64,000 nucleotides of DNA from Acinetobacter brisouisimilis (GCF_000368265.1 NZ_KB851219.1:325920-389919), one strand, 5' to 3'; counted from the first letter of the stretch, positions 1 to 10,285 are shown. Program-made: numbers and translations. Notes: generated by a model from the sequence alone, not told the origin.

Positions 1-346
1 TCTGGTCATTAATCGGAGGCAAGATATGAGACATAAAACGCTGTCCCAATTGATTCCAGAAACCATCCAAGGACAAAATCCCAATGTCTGCATACAGTTT
101 TGTTTGCTGATATTGGGTGATTAGGCACAGCAAATACTGTTGCAAGCTCACAATACTATGCGGAGTTTGTCTCAATGCTTGCAATAGGCAACGAAACTTG
201 CTTCTGGTTTCTTCCACATTGTGTGGATTTTCTGGACGAAGCTGCTGAACGAGATCAATCAGGATTTGTTCATCTACAGCAGTTGAAGGGTATTCAAGCT
301 GCTGTTGTATATGAATCAGAATTTGGCTGATAGATTGTTGAGTCAT
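1..346 (-). CDS. N-terminal part of a putative SpecificRecomb (Gcr-type) family protein, cut by the window edge
   Basis: An open frame starts with ATG at 346, preceded by a GTGGTGAG ribosome-binding sequence, and runs off the left edge after about 115 residues. The segment is helical in character and contains the stretch YADIGILSLDGFWNQLGQR followed by ILPPIND. From memory this resembles the N-terminus of the 'site-specific recombinase' family (Pfam SpecificRecomb, Gcr of Neisseria), where a similar 'GIL..GFF.EL..R....LP' pattern occurs. The rest of the protein is outside the window, so the family call is tentative. It lies 14 bases upstream of ispB on the same strand, so ispB is probably transcribed ahead of it in one unit. 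Confidence 0.5.
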   Translation of the reverse strand, partial: MTQQSISQILIHIQQQLEYPSTAVDEQILIDLVQQLRPENPHNVEETRSKFRCLLQALRQTPHSIVSLQQYLLCLITQYQQTKLYADIGILSLDGFWNQLGQRFMSHILPPINDQ

Positions 347-360
347 CTCACCACGGTCTA

Positions 361-1338
361 TTATTGGATACGATCCAGAGCCAGCATGGCTAAATTGTAT
401 AATCCCTGACGGGCAATACTCTCTGGTAAAATTGCTAAAGCATCAATGGCAAGCTGAGTTTCTTGTTGGGCACGCAGGCGACAATAATCCAAAGCGCCAG
501 AATTTTGTACAATACGGATGACGTCATCAAGTTCAGTCAAGCCGCCTGTAGCAATACTTTTACGGATAATCTCGTGATCTGTACCTGAGGTCTTACTTAA
601 TGCCGAGATTAATGGCAAAGTCGGTTTACCTTCCATTAAATCATCGCCAATATTCTTACCCAATGTTTCAGCGTCCGAGGTATAGTCTAAAATGTCATCA
701 ATAATCTGGAAGGCATTGCCAAAGTGTCCTGCATATTGTTGTAGCGCCTGACGATATTCAGGTTTACCGACTAAAATTGCAGCACCTTCAGTCGCGAGCT
801 GAAATAAGCGTGACGTTTTACCATGAATAATGCTGAGATAAGTTTCTTCTGTGGTATCTGGTTGATGCTGCGCCTGAAGCTGTAGCACTTCGCCCTCGGC
901 GATCTCGCAAGTTCCTGTTGAAAACTCTTTTAATAAGGTCATATTGTTGAGATCAACCAACAAATCAAAAGAGCGAGCAATCAGAAAGTCACCGACTAAA
1001 ACAGCAGTTTGATTGTTCCATGTGGCATTGGCAGTAGGTCGACCCCGACGTAAATTAGACTCATCCACCACATCATCATGAACCAATGTTGCCGTATGCA
1101 ACATCTCGATAACAGCTGCTAAGCGCTGAGTCTGGGTGAGATCATTTTCACCACAGGCTTGTGCCGCCAGTAGACACATGATTGGGCGCATACGTTTGCC
1201 ACCTGCCTCAACCACATGTTTGCTCACAGACATAACCAGTGCGACTTTAGAGCTAATTCCTTCATTGATAAATTTATCCATTGCAGCAAAGTCCGCAGCA
1301 ACAGGGGCGAGAATATCTTGCTTAAAATCGATGGCCAT
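361..1338 (-). CDS. ispB: Octaprenyl diphosphate synthase
   Basis: Long-chain trans-prenyl transferase that adds isopentenyl diphosphate units to make the side chain of ubiquinone. The two aspartate-rich metal-binding motifs are intact: DDVVD (about residue 88) and DDILD (about residue 214), the second within QIIDDILDYTSD. The KRMRP and HGKTSRLF motifs are also present. The length of about 325 residues fits the family. The frame can start at ATG 1344 or ATG 1338; I chose 1338 (MAIDFKQD) because it matches the usual N-terminus, but an AGG lies upstream of both. Divergent from rplU-rpmA, the same arrangement as in E. coli and Pseudomonas. Confidence 0.95.
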   Translation of the reverse strand: MAIDFKQDILAPVAADFAAMDKFINEGISSKVALVMSVSKHVVEAGGKRMRPIMCLLAAQACGENDLTQTQRLAAVIEMLHTATLVHDDVVDESNLRRGRPTANATWNNQTAVLVGDFLIARSFDLLVDLNNMTLLKEFSTGTCEIAEGEVLQLQAQHQPDTTEETYLSIIHGKTSRLFQLATEGAAILVGKPEYRQALQQYAGHFGNAFQIIDDILDYTSDAETLGKNIGDDLMEGKPTLPLISALSKTSGTDHEIIRKSIATGGLTELDDVIRIVQNSGALDYCRLRAQQETQLAIDALAILPESIARQGLYNLAMLALDRIQ

Positions 1339-1543
1339 AAACATAAAACCTAAAATCTATTTAAAACGTTTTTATACTGCCTGCCACAAGCAAATACATT
1401 GTGGCTGAAAGCATGTTTTATACCATAAAATAGATGTTTTTCTTAGTTCTTGGTTTTTTATTTGCGAATAATAGTTAAAAAATAATAAAAAACAACTGGT
1501 TATATATAGTTGACTTTTAATGTGTAAAAATAAATATGCCTAC

Positions 1544-1572
1544 TTGTTGTTTGTATGTTTTTTACTTAAAAT
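1544..1572 (+). promoter_or_regulatory. Candidate sigma-70 promoter of rplU-rpmA
   Basis: TTGTTG (1544-1549) and TAAAAT (1567-1572) are separated by 17 bases, about 90 bases before the rplU start. A second, poorer candidate with TTGACT at 1510-1515 lies further upstream. The rest of the roughly 320-base gap between ispB and rplU is AT-rich and shows no gene. Confidence 0.4.
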
Positions 1573-1662
1573 ACTAGCCCTTTATATCCCCAGTGGCGTT
1601 CGTTTTAAGATCGATATATCCCTTTATCGACACGACGACACGGGCTTGGTTTGGAGTACATT

Positions 1663-1974
1663 ATGTACGCAGTAATCCAAAGCGGTGGTAAACAGCACCG
1701 TGTGGTTGAGGGTGAAACCCTTAAAGTAGAATTGTTAAAAGCTGAAACTGGTTCAACTATTACATTTGATGATGTATTAATGGTTGTAAACGGCGAAAGC
1801 ATTCAAATCGGTGCTCCAGTTGTTGCTGGCGCTAAAGTAACTGCAGAAGTGGTTGGTCATGGTCGTCACGACAAAATTCGTATTGTAAAAATGCGTCGTC
1901 GTAAACACTACCGTAAACAACAAGGTCACCGTCAATGGTTTACCGAGTTGAAAATTACTGGTATTTCAGGCTAA
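1663..1974 (+). CDS. rplU: 50S ribosomal protein L21
   Basis: Structural protein of the large ribosomal subunit that contacts 23S rRNA. The protein begins [14 protein letters not shown] and has the C-terminal basic [14 protein letters not shown] stretch typical of L21; 103 residues is the normal length. The frame stays open from a TTG at 1651, but that TTG is part of the TTGGAG ribosome-binding site, so the ATG at 1663 is the start. It is followed 18 bases later by rpmA, the standard two-gene operon. Confidence 0.97.
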   Translation: MYAVIQSGGKQHRVVEGETLKVELLKAETGSTITFDDVLMVVNGESIQIGAPVVAGAKVTAEVVGHGRHDKIRIVKMRRRKHYRKQQGHRQWFTELKITGISG

Positions 1975-1992
1975 TCACGAGGAGTAAGAGAC

Positions 1993-2250
1993 ATGGCTCA
2001 CAAGAAAGCCGGTGGTTCGACACGTAACGGTCGTGATTCAAACCCAAAAATGCTAGGTGTTAAAGCTTACGGTGGTCAAACTGTATCAGCTGGAAGCATC
2101 ATCGTTCGTCAACGTGGTACAGAATTCCACGCTGGTGCAAATGTTGGTATGGGTCGCGACCATACTCTATTTGCTACTGCTGACGGCGTAGTAAAATTCG
2201 AAGTGAAAGGTCAATTTGGCCGTCGCTACGTAAAAATTGAAGCTGTATAA
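1993..2250 (+). CDS. rpmA: 50S ribosomal protein L27
   Basis: Large-subunit protein whose N-terminal tail reaches the peptidyl-transferase centre. The sequence [16 protein letters not shown] is the canonical start and 85 residues is the usual length. It has no N-terminal extension of the kind cleaved in Firmicutes. Preceded by GAGGAG ribosome-binding sequence and followed at once by an intrinsic terminator, so it ends the rplU operon. Confidence 0.97.
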   Translation: MAHKKAGGSTRNGRDSNPKMLGVKAYGGQTVSAGSIIVRQRGTEFHAGANVGMGRDHTLFATADGVVKFEVKGQFGRRYVKIEAV

Positions 2251-2265
2251 GCTTTGATTAAAAAA

Positions 2266-2291
2266 AAGCCTGCTTTTGCAGGCTTTTTTTA
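2266..2291 (+). terminator. Intrinsic terminator of rplU-rpmA
   Basis: Stem AAAGCCTGC / GCAGGCTTT with a TTTT loop, followed by a run of T, 16 bases after the rpmA stop. Confidence 0.9.
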
Positions 2292-2450
2292 TGCTTCAAT
2301 TTTTCATATTTTATTCATGAATAGGGAAAATGCTCACAAACTGGTGCTATAACAAATACAAAATTGCTTATATTCTCTGTTCTTAGATTTTCTCATCTAG
2401 AGTAGTATGGCAAACAATGCAACTGCATTTATAAAGAAAAAGGTGAATCA

Positions 2451-3146
2451 ATGAATATGCTTCGTAAAACATTTTGTGCTGCGGTACTTGGTGCCGTGAC
2501 TTTGGCTCCAGTCGTAAGTACAACAGTTTTCGCAGCGCCAGTTGCCGCTTCAGAACAGCAAGCAACTCAAAATTTAGTCAGACAGTTAACCAATTTACAT
2601 AGCTTGAGTGCGAACTTTGAACAAACCACCAAAAGTAATGGTAAAAAAACAGTACAGAAGAAAGGGTTAACAGCACAGCACCTGAACCAGACATTCCGTG
2701 GCGTGATGAAAGTCGCTCGACCAGGAAAATTTTTCTGGGAAACAACAGCACCATCAAAACAAACCATCGTGACGACGGGTAAGACAGTATGGATTTATGA
2801 TCCTGACTTGCAGCAAGCCGTGCGTCAAAGTTTGAGCGATCAGGTTGCCAATACACCTGCATTATTGCTTTCAGGTAACACTAGTCAGATTATGCAGTCT
2901 TATCGTGTGAGTCAGCCAGACCACAGTAAAACTTACTATACCTTGACGCCAAAAACTAAAGAAAGCGCATTTCAGAATTTGAGTATCAGTTTTTCTGCAA
3001 ATGGTACCCCAGCGTTTATGATTTTAAATGATTCTTTAGGGCAAACCACAACCATACGTTTTACCAATGCGGCGAAAAATGTCAGCATTCCTGCATTGAT
3101 TTTTAATTTTACCCCACCTAAGGGTACGGATATTATTGATCAGTAA
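2451..3146 (+). CDS. lolA: Outer-membrane lipoprotein carrier LolA
   Basis: Periplasmic chaperone that carries lipoproteins from the LolCDE complex to LolB in the outer membrane. The N-terminus is a classical signal peptide (MNMLRKTF, hydrophobic core, cleavage near VFA-AP at about residue 29). The mature part begins with the LolA pattern LVRQLTNLHSLSANFEQT, followed by GVMKVARPGKFFWET and VWIYDPDLQQ, which form the open beta-barrel. Length 231 residues fits, with a slightly longer loop near residues 63-80. Its own terminator follows. The receptor gene lolB is also in this window, at 24254-24853. Confidence 0.92.
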   Translation: MNMLRKTFCAAVLGAVTLAPVVSTTVFAAPVAASEQQATQNLVRQLTNLHSLSANFEQTTKSNGKKTVQKKGLTAQHLNQTFRGVMKVARPGKFFWETTAPSKQTIVTTGKTVWIYDPDLQQAVRQSLSDQVANTPALLLSGNTSQIMQSYRVSQPDHSKTYYTLTPKTKESAFQNLSISFSANGTPAFMILNDSLGQTTTIRFTNAAKNVSIPALIFNFTPPKGTDIIDQ

Positions 3147-3164
3147 TATTTTTCTGATCCGAAG

Positions 3165-3188
3165 AGCCTGCGATATGCAGGCTTTTTT
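3165..3188 (+). terminator. Intrinsic terminator of lolA
   Basis: Stem AGCCTGC / GCAGGCT followed by six T, 18 bases after the lolA stop. Confidence 0.85.
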
Positions 3189-3266
3189 GTTTAGCAAGAA
3201 TGCAACACAGTTTAACAGCCAAATCCTTTATAGTGAAAAGATTGCTGAATATAAGGGAGTTATACG

Positions 3267-4034
3267 TTGAATTATAAGCATAAAATACTCAATTGCTGTG
3301 TTGGCGCAGTCTTAGTAAGCGTATTGAGTGCCTGCCATGACAGTCAGCAATCTCAACATACTCAGGAAACCTCATCAGCCAGTCAAAGCCTGTCGCAAAC
3401 TGCAAGCATTCCATTAATTCAGGCAAAAACTCAGCCTATTATTTTGCCAAAAGTTGAAGTTTGTGAGAAAGATGAATGCACATCTTATCAATTGGCAACA
3501 GTGCAAACCAATGTGAACTGGATTGATGGATTCTTCTTGAAACGTTTCAAGAAAGATTTTCCACTGGCATTTAACCCGCCTGCATCTGAACCAGCAGCCA
3601 GTCAGGCACAGCATTTAACTCAAAGTTCGAATAGCGCTCTGGTGCGTTATTTAGGGCAAAATGCCAATCTGGCTTCGTTTGTGATTGAGTCGGAAACTTA
3701 TAATCAGGGTGCAGCGCATGGCATGTACCATAAGGAATATATGATTTTTGATTTAAAAACCAAGAAACGCATTATGGTAGATGATCTTTTACAAACCCAA
3801 GTGCAGCAAAAACTTCTGAATGCCTTGTATGAAGCCAACCAGAACTGGTTCAGTCAGCATCAATTTGCCAAAGAAAAACTGGAGATTACCGATAATTTTT
3901 ACTATGGCGCAAATGGCATTGTTTTCGTGTACCCACTATATGAAATGGCCTCTTATGCTGAGGGTATGACAGAACTGACCTTGCCATATTCGATGGCAAA
4001 AGGTCTGATTCGTGCTGAATATTTGCCGAAATAG
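3267..4034 (+). CDS. DUF3298 (RsiV-like) lipoprotein
   Basis: Predicted envelope lipoprotein of unknown function. A signal peptide ends in the lipobox LSAC (Cys at residue 22 or 23), followed by a Ser/Gln-rich linker to about residue 50. The C-terminal half has the DUF3298 pattern: YNQGAAHGMYHKEYMIFDLKTKKRI, then VDDLL, and a terminal block GIVFVYPLYEMASYAEGM. The start is TTG 3267 with AAGGGAG eight bases upstream. The family includes the RsiV lysozyme sensor of Bacillus, but no sigma factor gene is adjacent, so the role cannot be inferred. Single-gene unit between lolA and serS. Confidence 0.8.
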   Translation: MNYKHKILNCCVGAVLVSVLSACHDSQQSQHTQETSSASQSLSQTASIPLIQAKTQPIILPKVEVCEKDECTSYQLATVQTNVNWIDGFFLKRFKKDFPLAFNPPASEPAASQAQHLTQSSNSALVRYLGQNANLASFVIESETYNQGAAHGMYHKEYMIFDLKTKKRIMVDDLLQTQVQQKLLNALYEANQNWFSQHQFAKEKLEITDNFYYGANGIVFVYPLYEMASYAEGMTELTLPYSMAKGLIRAEYLPK

Positions 4035-4133
4035 TCTTGGATCCTGTAGCTCAGCTGCAGGATTCATCACAGGTGACTGTATTTTTTAGAATGAAGCGCT
4101 TACACTATACCCAGTCTTTTTTATGCAATTTGA

Positions 4134-5411
<1,278 letters not shown>

Positions 5412-5465
5412 TTTTGTGCACGATTTTTGCTTAAAGACGATCAGATTGAAAGTTAGGGAGTTGTT

Positions 5466-6839
5466 GTGGAAATTTTTCCAATCTCGCTCAAGTTGCAGCA
5501 GCAGCGTTGTTTGATCGTTGGTGGTGGGCATATTGCCTACCGCAAAGCGATTTTGTTACATAAAGCAGGAGCAATCATTGATGTGGTTGCTCCTGAAATC
5601 GATGAAAATCTGCTTGAGATTGTGCATAAATCAACAGGGAAATTCCTGCAACATGCATTTGTTGAAACTGATTTAGAACATCCTTATCGTCTCGTCATTG
5701 CAGCAACAAATCAGGCTAAAGTAAATCATCTGGTTTTTGATTTGTGTGAGCAGCGTAACCTATTGGTCAATAGTGTAGATGATATTCCGCACTGTCGTTT
5801 TATGGTACCTGCGATTATTGATCGTTCGCCTTTGGTGGTTTCGGTTGCTTCAAATGGCACATCTCCAGTACTTTCCCGCCAGTTACGTACCCAGATTGAG
5901 AGTTTGTTGCCACATGGTTTAGGAAAGCTGGCAAAATTTTCGGGGCACTGGCGTAAAGCTGTGAAAGAAAAAATTCCCAATCCTGATCAGCGTCGGGTGT
6001 TTTGGGAAGAGCTGTATGCCAGCCCACTCAAAGAACAAGTGTTTAATGACAACTTGGAAAAAGCCGATCAGATGCTACAACAGGCACTGGCAGAGTGGAC
6101 AGCACCCAAAGGGGAAGTGTATTTGGTCGGAGCAGGGCCAGGTGATCCTGAACTATTGACGCTCAAGGCTTTACGCCTCATGCAACAAGCAGATGTGGTG
6201 ATTTATGACCGTTTGGTCTCTCCACCTATTTTAGAGTTATGCCGCCGCGATGCTGAAAAGGTGTATGTGGGTAAAGCACGCTCCAATCATAGTGTCCCTC
6301 AAGATGGTATCAATGCTTTACTGGTTGAATATGCACAACAGGGCAAACGGGTCTGTCGCCTAAAAGGTGGTGATCCGTTTATTTTTGGACGTGGTGGCGA
6401 AGAAATTCAGGAATTATTTGCTGCGGGTGTGCCTTTTCAGGTTGTACCCGGGATTACCGCGGCATCAGGCTGTTCGGCTTATGCAGGTATTCCATTAACA
6501 CATCGTGACTATGCTCAAAGTGTACGTTTTCTGACAGGACATCTGAAAGAAGGTTCCCCTGAATTGCCTTGGGATGAACTGGTGTATGAAAACCAGACTC
6601 TGGTGTTGTATATGGGCTTGGTAGGACTGGAAAAAATTAGCCAGCAACTGATTGCTCATGGTCAGCGCCCAGATATGCCTGTCGCACTCATTTCTAAGGG
6701 AACAACACCCGATCAGAAAGTCGTTGTGGGAACACTGGCGGATATTGCCAGTAAAGTCACCGAATATCAAATTCAAGCACCAACTTTGACCATTATTGGT
6801 GAAGTCGTGCATTTACGTGAACAGTTACAGTGGCAGTAG
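5466..6839 (+). CDS. cysG: Siroheme synthase (trifunctional CysG)
   Basis: Makes siroheme for sulfite and nitrite reductases. The N-terminal half (about 1-210) is the precorrin-2 dehydrogenase/sirohydrochlorin ferrochelatase: NAD-binding CLIVGGGHIAYRKA and the ASNGTSPVLSRQLR segment. The C-terminal half (about 215-457) is the SAM-dependent uroporphyrinogen-III methyltransferase: VYLVGAGPGDPELLTLKALR and GGDPFIFGRGGEE. 457 residues is the full E. coli-like length. Start is GTG 5466 after AGTTAGGGAG. A 54-base gap follows serS, so co-transcription is possible. Confidence 0.96.
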   Translation: MEIFPISLKLQQQRCLIVGGGHIAYRKAILLHKAGAIIDVVAPEIDENLLEIVHKSTGKFLQHAFVETDLEHPYRLVIAATNQAKVNHLVFDLCEQRNLLVNSVDDIPHCRFMVPAIIDRSPLVVSVASNGTSPVLSRQLRTQIESLLPHGLGKLAKFSGHWRKAVKEKIPNPDQRRVFWEELYASPLKEQVFNDNLEKADQMLQQALAEWTAPKGEVYLVGAGPGDPELLTLKALRLMQQADVVIYDRLVSPPILELCRRDAEKVYVGKARSNHSVPQDGINALLVEYAQQGKRVCRLKGGDPFIFGRGGEEIQELFAAGVPFQVVPGITAASGCSAYAGIPLTHRDYAQSVRFLTGHLKEGSPELPWDELVYENQTLVLYMGLVGLEKISQQLIAHGQRPDMPVALISKGTTPDQKVVVGTLADIASKVTEYQIQAPTLTIIGEVVHLREQLQWQ

Positions 6840-6875
6840 TTGCAGTAACTTCTGTAGAAAAAGTCGAGAAAAGTT

Positions 6876-7346
6876 GTGATTCATGTGGTTTTGTACGAGC
6901 CTGAAATTCCAAGTAATACGGGAAATATCATTCGTTTATGTGCCAATACGGGCGCTCAGTTACATTTGATCAAGCCTTTAGGTTTTGAACTGGATGACAA
7001 AAAGCTCAAGCGTGCAGGATTGGACTATCACGAATATGCACGTATGAAAATCTGGGATAATTTTGAGCAGTGCCTTGAGAACTTGGCAAGTCAGGGCGTT
7101 GAGCATATTTTTCCATTGACGACCAAAGGTTCGGCAATTCCGCATACTGTTGATTTAAATCGTCCTGTGGCATTGCTGATGGGGCCTGAAACCCGTGGCT
7201 TGCCAGAACATGTACGCCTCATGTTTCCAAAAGAACAATGGATTCGTCTGCCAATGGCAGAAAATTCTCGCAGCTTGAATTTGTCGAATGCCACAGCAGT
7301 CATTGTGTATGAAGCTTGGCGTCAACAAGGTTTTAAAGTGCTGTAA
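6876..7346 (+). CDS. trmL: tRNA (cytidine/uridine-34 2'-O)-methyltransferase
   Basis: SPOUT-class methyltransferase that modifies the wobble ribose of tRNA-Leu isoacceptors. It begins [21 protein letters not shown] and has the knot motifs [11 protein letters not shown] and [19 protein letters not shown]. 156 residues is the usual single-domain length. Start is GTG 6876. It lies 36 bases after cysG and ends in a strong terminator. Confidence 0.95.
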   Translation: MIHVVLYEPEIPSNTGNIIRLCANTGAQLHLIKPLGFELDDKKLKRAGLDYHEYARMKIWDNFEQCLENLASQGVEHIFPLTTKGSAIPHTVDLNRPVALLMGPETRGLPEHVRLMFPKEQWIRLPMAENSRSLNLSNATAVIVYEAWRQQGFKVL

Positions 7347-7361
7347 TGATCAAAGTTGCAT

Positions 7362-7394
7362 AAAAAAGTGTCCTCTTTATGAGGACACTTTTTA
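7362..7394 (+). terminator. Intrinsic terminator of trmL
   Basis: Stem AAAGTGTCCTC / GAGGACACTTT with a short loop and T run. The following 160 bases up to the HxlR gene stop show nothing else. Confidence 0.88.
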
Positions 7395-7553
7395 TTTATT
7401 TATAAATAGGCTTTGATCATCAGCCATTTCATTTCTATTGTGCTTCATTGAAATATATTTTTTGTTTTGGGGTAAAGATAAAGAAGATATCAAGCCTCGA
7501 GGAACGATGCCTAATATTTTTATCCATTAAGAACTTATAAATTATTCAAAAAC

Positions 7554-7940
7554 TTAGTCAGTTGATATTTTTTTCAGATTCGCATCATAAGCATTTTGTG
7601 CATGTAAAACACGATCAATATTCTGTTCCGCCCATTCTTTTAATAAATATGCAGTTTTTGAGAAATCTGTTCCGAGTGGAGTTAAAGCATATTCTACTCG
7701 GATTGGGCTGCTATCGATCACAGTTCTTTTCACAAAGCCGTCACGTTCTAAGTTTTTAAGTGTTTGTGACAGGACTTTGGGAGAAATTCCTTCAATGTTT
7801 TTTTTCAAAAGATTGAAATGTTGGGAGGAGCATTCCAATACATTCATGATTAGTAACACCCATTTATTGGCAAGTGTTTCAAAAAACAGGCGTGCTGGAC
7901 AATACAGATTGTAAATGTTGTAAGACGGTAACGATGTCAT
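7554..7940 (-). CDS. HxlR-family transcriptional regulator
   Basis: Winged-helix regulator of 128 residues. The diagnostic HxlR core is present: CPARLFFETLANKWVLLIMNVL, then GISPKVLSQTLKNLERDGFVKRTV and YALTPLG. The Cys before PARL (residue 14) sits where redox- or quinone-sensing HxlR proteins (YodB, HypR, QorR) carry their reactive cysteine. It is divergent from a flavodoxin-type reductase at 8070, with perfect inverted repeats between them. I infer that it represses that gene and responds to quinones or oxidants. Confidence 0.9.
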   Translation of the reverse strand: MTSLPSYNIYNLYCPARLFFETLANKWVLLIMNVLECSSQHFNLLKKNIEGISPKVLSQTLKNLERDGFVKRTVIDSSPIRVEYALTPLGTDFSKTAYLLKEWAEQNIDRVLHAQNAYDANLKKISTD

Positions 7941-7980
7941 ATTTCAAATATATTCCGTGCTATGTTTGATCAGATACCAG

Positions 7981-8014
7981 TAGTTACCTTTTGGTAACTA
8001 ATTGACAGTTAGTT
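7981..8014. promoter_or_regulatory. Two overlapping inverted repeats, candidate HxlR operators
   Basis: TAGTTACC (7981-7988) and GGTAACTA (7993-8000) form a perfect 8-base inverted repeat with a TTTT spacer. AACTAA (7996-8001) and TTAGTT (8009-8014) form a second one that brackets the -35 hexamer of the reductase promoter. HxlR-family sites are typically short inverted repeats of this size. Confidence 0.6.
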
Positions 8015-8029
8015 TCTAAAATATATTAT
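8002..8029 (+). promoter_or_regulatory. Sigma-70 promoter of the flavodoxin-type reductase
   Basis: Perfect -35 TTGACA (8002-8007) and -10 TATTAT (8024-8029) with a 16-base spacer, about 40 bases before ATG 8070. Confidence 0.65.
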
Positions 8030-8069
8030 ATAGCAATTCCTTTCTAAAACGAAAAAATAGGGTTTCAAC

Positions 8070-8624
8070 ATGGCAAAAGTAGCAGTGGTATATTTTTCTG
8101 GATATGGTCATACCAAAGTGATTGCAGAGACGTTTGCAAATGAAATTGCAGCACAACTGATTCCAATTGACCAAAATGGCGATATTCAAGAAGCTGACTG
8201 GGAAACTTTAAATCAGGCCGATGCAATTGTATTTGGTGCACCAACTTACATGGGTACAGCGCCTTGGCAATTTAAGAAATTTGCTGATGCAACTTCAAAA
8301 GCATGGTTCACTCAAGCATGGAAAGATAAAGTGTTTGCAGGTTTTACCAACAGCGCAAGTTTTAACGGTGACAAACAAGTAACACTCATTCAGTTGCAAA
8401 CTTTGGCATCACAACATGGTGGTCTTTGGGTGAGCTTGGGATTGTTGCCTGCGAATACAAAAGCAGCGACTCGCCAAGATATTAATAACTTGGGCGGATC
8501 AGTCGGTCTGTTGGTACAGTCTCCTGCCGATGCAAGTGTCGATGAGATTCCATCAGGTGATTTAGATACAGCTAAAGCCTATGCAAAACGTGTTCTAGCG
8601 ATTACTGAAAAATTGGCAGGCTAA
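8070..8624 (+). CDS. Flavodoxin-family NAD(P)H-dependent (quinone) reductase
   Basis: WrbA-like FMN protein of 184 residues, probably cytoplasmic, reducing quinones by two electrons. The FMN phosphate loop is at the N-terminus (YFSGYGHTKVIAE), with GAPTYMGTAPWQFKKFAD and AGFTNSASFNGDKQ as the other flavin-contact segments. The protein is a paralogue of the one at 33551-34111, which shares PTYMGS and AGFTNSGGLSGDK. The divergent HxlR gene and the operators between them suggest induction by electrophiles or quinones. Confidence 0.85.
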   Translation: MAKVAVVYFSGYGHTKVIAETFANEIAAQLIPIDQNGDIQEADWETLNQADAIVFGAPTYMGTAPWQFKKFADATSKAWFTQAWKDKVFAGFTNSASFNGDKQVTLIQLQTLASQHGGLWVSLGLLPANTKAATRQDINNLGGSVGLLVQSPADASVDEIPSGDLDTAKAYAKRVLAITEKLAG

Positions 8625-8655
8625 TTCAAAGCTTGATTTGACAAACAGAAGTCAT

Positions 8656-8683
8656 AAAAAACCAGCGTAAAGCTGGTTTTTTA
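8656..8683. terminator. Bidirectional terminator between convergent genes
   Basis: AAAAACCAGC / GCTGGTTTTTT stem with a GTAAA-type loop. It has an A run on one side and a T run on the other, so it can serve both the reductase (+) and the permease (-). Confidence 0.85.
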
Positions 8684-8694
8684 TTGAGCGTACT

Positions 8695-10101
8695 CTAGTC
8701 GTGTTTGTACTGTGGTGGTGGAATTTTAAATCCTTTGGTTTTATAGCCAAGGAATAAAACCCCAATCACAGCCCAGACAATTCCCCATTGCAACGCAGTG
8801 TGGTTAATCTGAAGCCAGAGTGCACCAATTGAGATAAAGCCGAGCATTGGAATCACCAAATAGCGGAAAATATCTGCGGCTGTTTTGGTACGTCCTTCAC
8901 GCAATACATATTGTGAAACCACACACAGGTTCACAAAACTAAATGCAGTCAGTGCCCCGAAGCTAATCAGGTTAATGACATGCTCAAGGTCGGTAAAACC
9001 CGCAGAGAGTGCGATGACGCCAACCAAAATAATGTTAAAAGTGGGGGCATGAGTTTGTGGGCTCAGATGTCCAAAATATTTTTTGTTAAAGACCCCATCA
9101 CGACCCATGACATACATCAGGCGTGATACTCCTGCATGTGCAGAAATACCCGATGCCATGACTGTTACAATCGCAAATGCCAAGATCACAGACTTGAACA
9201 TCTCACCACCGACGATGCGTAAAATATCAGGTTGGGTGGCATCGACGTGTTTGAAGTATTGTGCAGGGTTCCCTGGAAAATACAGTTGCATAAAGTAGGT
9301 CGCGGCAATAAACACAACGCCCGCAATCAGTGCAGTCAGGAAAATGGCTTTAGGTAAGACTTTATCGGTTTCATGGGTTTCTTCTGCCAGTGAACTGAGT
9401 GCATCAAAACCTGTAAAAGAAAAGCACAAAATGGTTGCCCCAGAAATTAAGGCGCCTAGTTTGGCTTGATCACTCCAGAACGGTGCAGATGAAAGCAAGG
9501 TGCCATTATTTGCTGCCGATAAACCCATTGCAGTTTGTGCAGTATGACCAAGTGCCAAGTCTTTAATAATTAAAAAGACAAAAATCGCAATCACCAGCAT
9601 CTGGAAAAATACGATTAAGCCATTCAGGTTGGCTACAAATCTGATGCCGCGCAGGTTGACCCATGTCATAAGTCCAGTCAGACCAATGACCCATACCCAT
9701 TGATTCACGCTGGGGAACATGCTTGTTAAATAGATGACAGCAAGTAAAATATTCACCATCGGGCTAAGAATATAGTCGAGCAGGGAAGACCAGCCAACCA
9801 TAAAGCCCGCATTGGGATGAATCGCACGTTGCACATAAGTATATGCTGATCCTGAAGATGGATAACGTTTGATCATATAGCCATAGCTCAGCGCAGTGAA
9901 CAGCACCGCCAGCAAGGCAAAGAAATAAGATGTTGGTACATGTTGGGCACTGGCTTCAGATACCATACCGAAGGTATCGAACAAGGTCATGGGTTGAATA
10001 TAGGCAAGACCTATAACAATAACATGCCCCAGTAGAAGTGATTTTTGCAGTTTTGCTGCCGATTGAGTCCCAGGAGAATGTGTCAACGGCGTTATCCTCA
10101 T
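8695..10101 (-). CDS. APC-family permease, PuuP-like putrescine/amine importer
   Basis: Inner-membrane transporter of 468 residues with about twelve hydrophobic segments. It closely follows the E. coli putrescine importer PuuP: LAYIQPMTLFDTFGMVS, HVPTSYFFALLAVLFTALSYG in two parts, GSAYTYVQRAIHPNAGFMVGWSSLLDYI split by the usual loop, and VSRLMYVMGRDGVF. The likely substrate is putrescine or a related amine. No catabolic gene is adjacent, so the substrate is inferred from resemblance only. Transcribed alone. An inverted repeat lies just upstream of the start. Confidence 0.85.
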   Translation of the reverse strand: MRITPLTHSPGTQSAAKLQKSLLLGHVIVIGLAYIQPMTLFDTFGMVSEASAQHVPTSYFFALLAVLFTALSYGYMIKRYPSSGSAYTYVQRAIHPNAGFMVGWSSLLDYILSPMVNILLAVIYLTSMFPSVNQWVWVIGLTGLMTWVNLRGIRFVANLNGLIVFFQMLVIAIFVFLIIKDLALGHTAQTAMGLSAANNGTLLSSAPFWSDQAKLGALISGATILCFSFTGFDALSSLAEETHETDKVLPKAIFLTALIAGVVFIAATYFMQLYFPGNPAQYFKHVDATQPDILRIVGGEMFKSVILAFAIVTVMASGISAHAGVSRLMYVMGRDGVFNKKYFGHLSPQTHAPTFNIILVGVIALSAGFTDLEHVINLISFGALTAFSFVNLCVVSQYVLREGRTKTAADIFRYLVIPMLGFISIGALWLQINHTALQWGIVWAVIGVLFLGYKTKGFKIPPPQYKHD

Positions 10102-10134
10102 AATCGTTGATCAAGGATCAGCTATCAATTTTTA

Positions 10135-10157
10135 GGATCGTTTAGGACGAACGATCC
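10135..10157. promoter_or_regulatory. Inverted repeat upstream of the PuuP-like permease
   Basis: GGATCGTT (10135-10142) and AACGATCC (10150-10157) form a perfect 8-base inverted repeat with a 7-base spacer, 34-56 bases before the permease ATG. It could be an operator. No regulator gene is adjacent. Confidence 0.35.
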
Positions 10158-10285
10158 CCCCATTTTTTAACAAAGAGCGCAACTTTATCGTAAATAGATA
10201 TCTGTTGTCAGCAATTAATTGCAGTATTCCTTTAGCAATTTTTCTGCCAATTCAACGATCTTTGCATTGTAGTTGATTCTTATAT

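Noticed and set aside
1651..1662. Earlier TTG start for L21
   Set aside because: The TTG is part of the ribosome-binding sequence of the ATG at 1663, and family members begin MYAVI.
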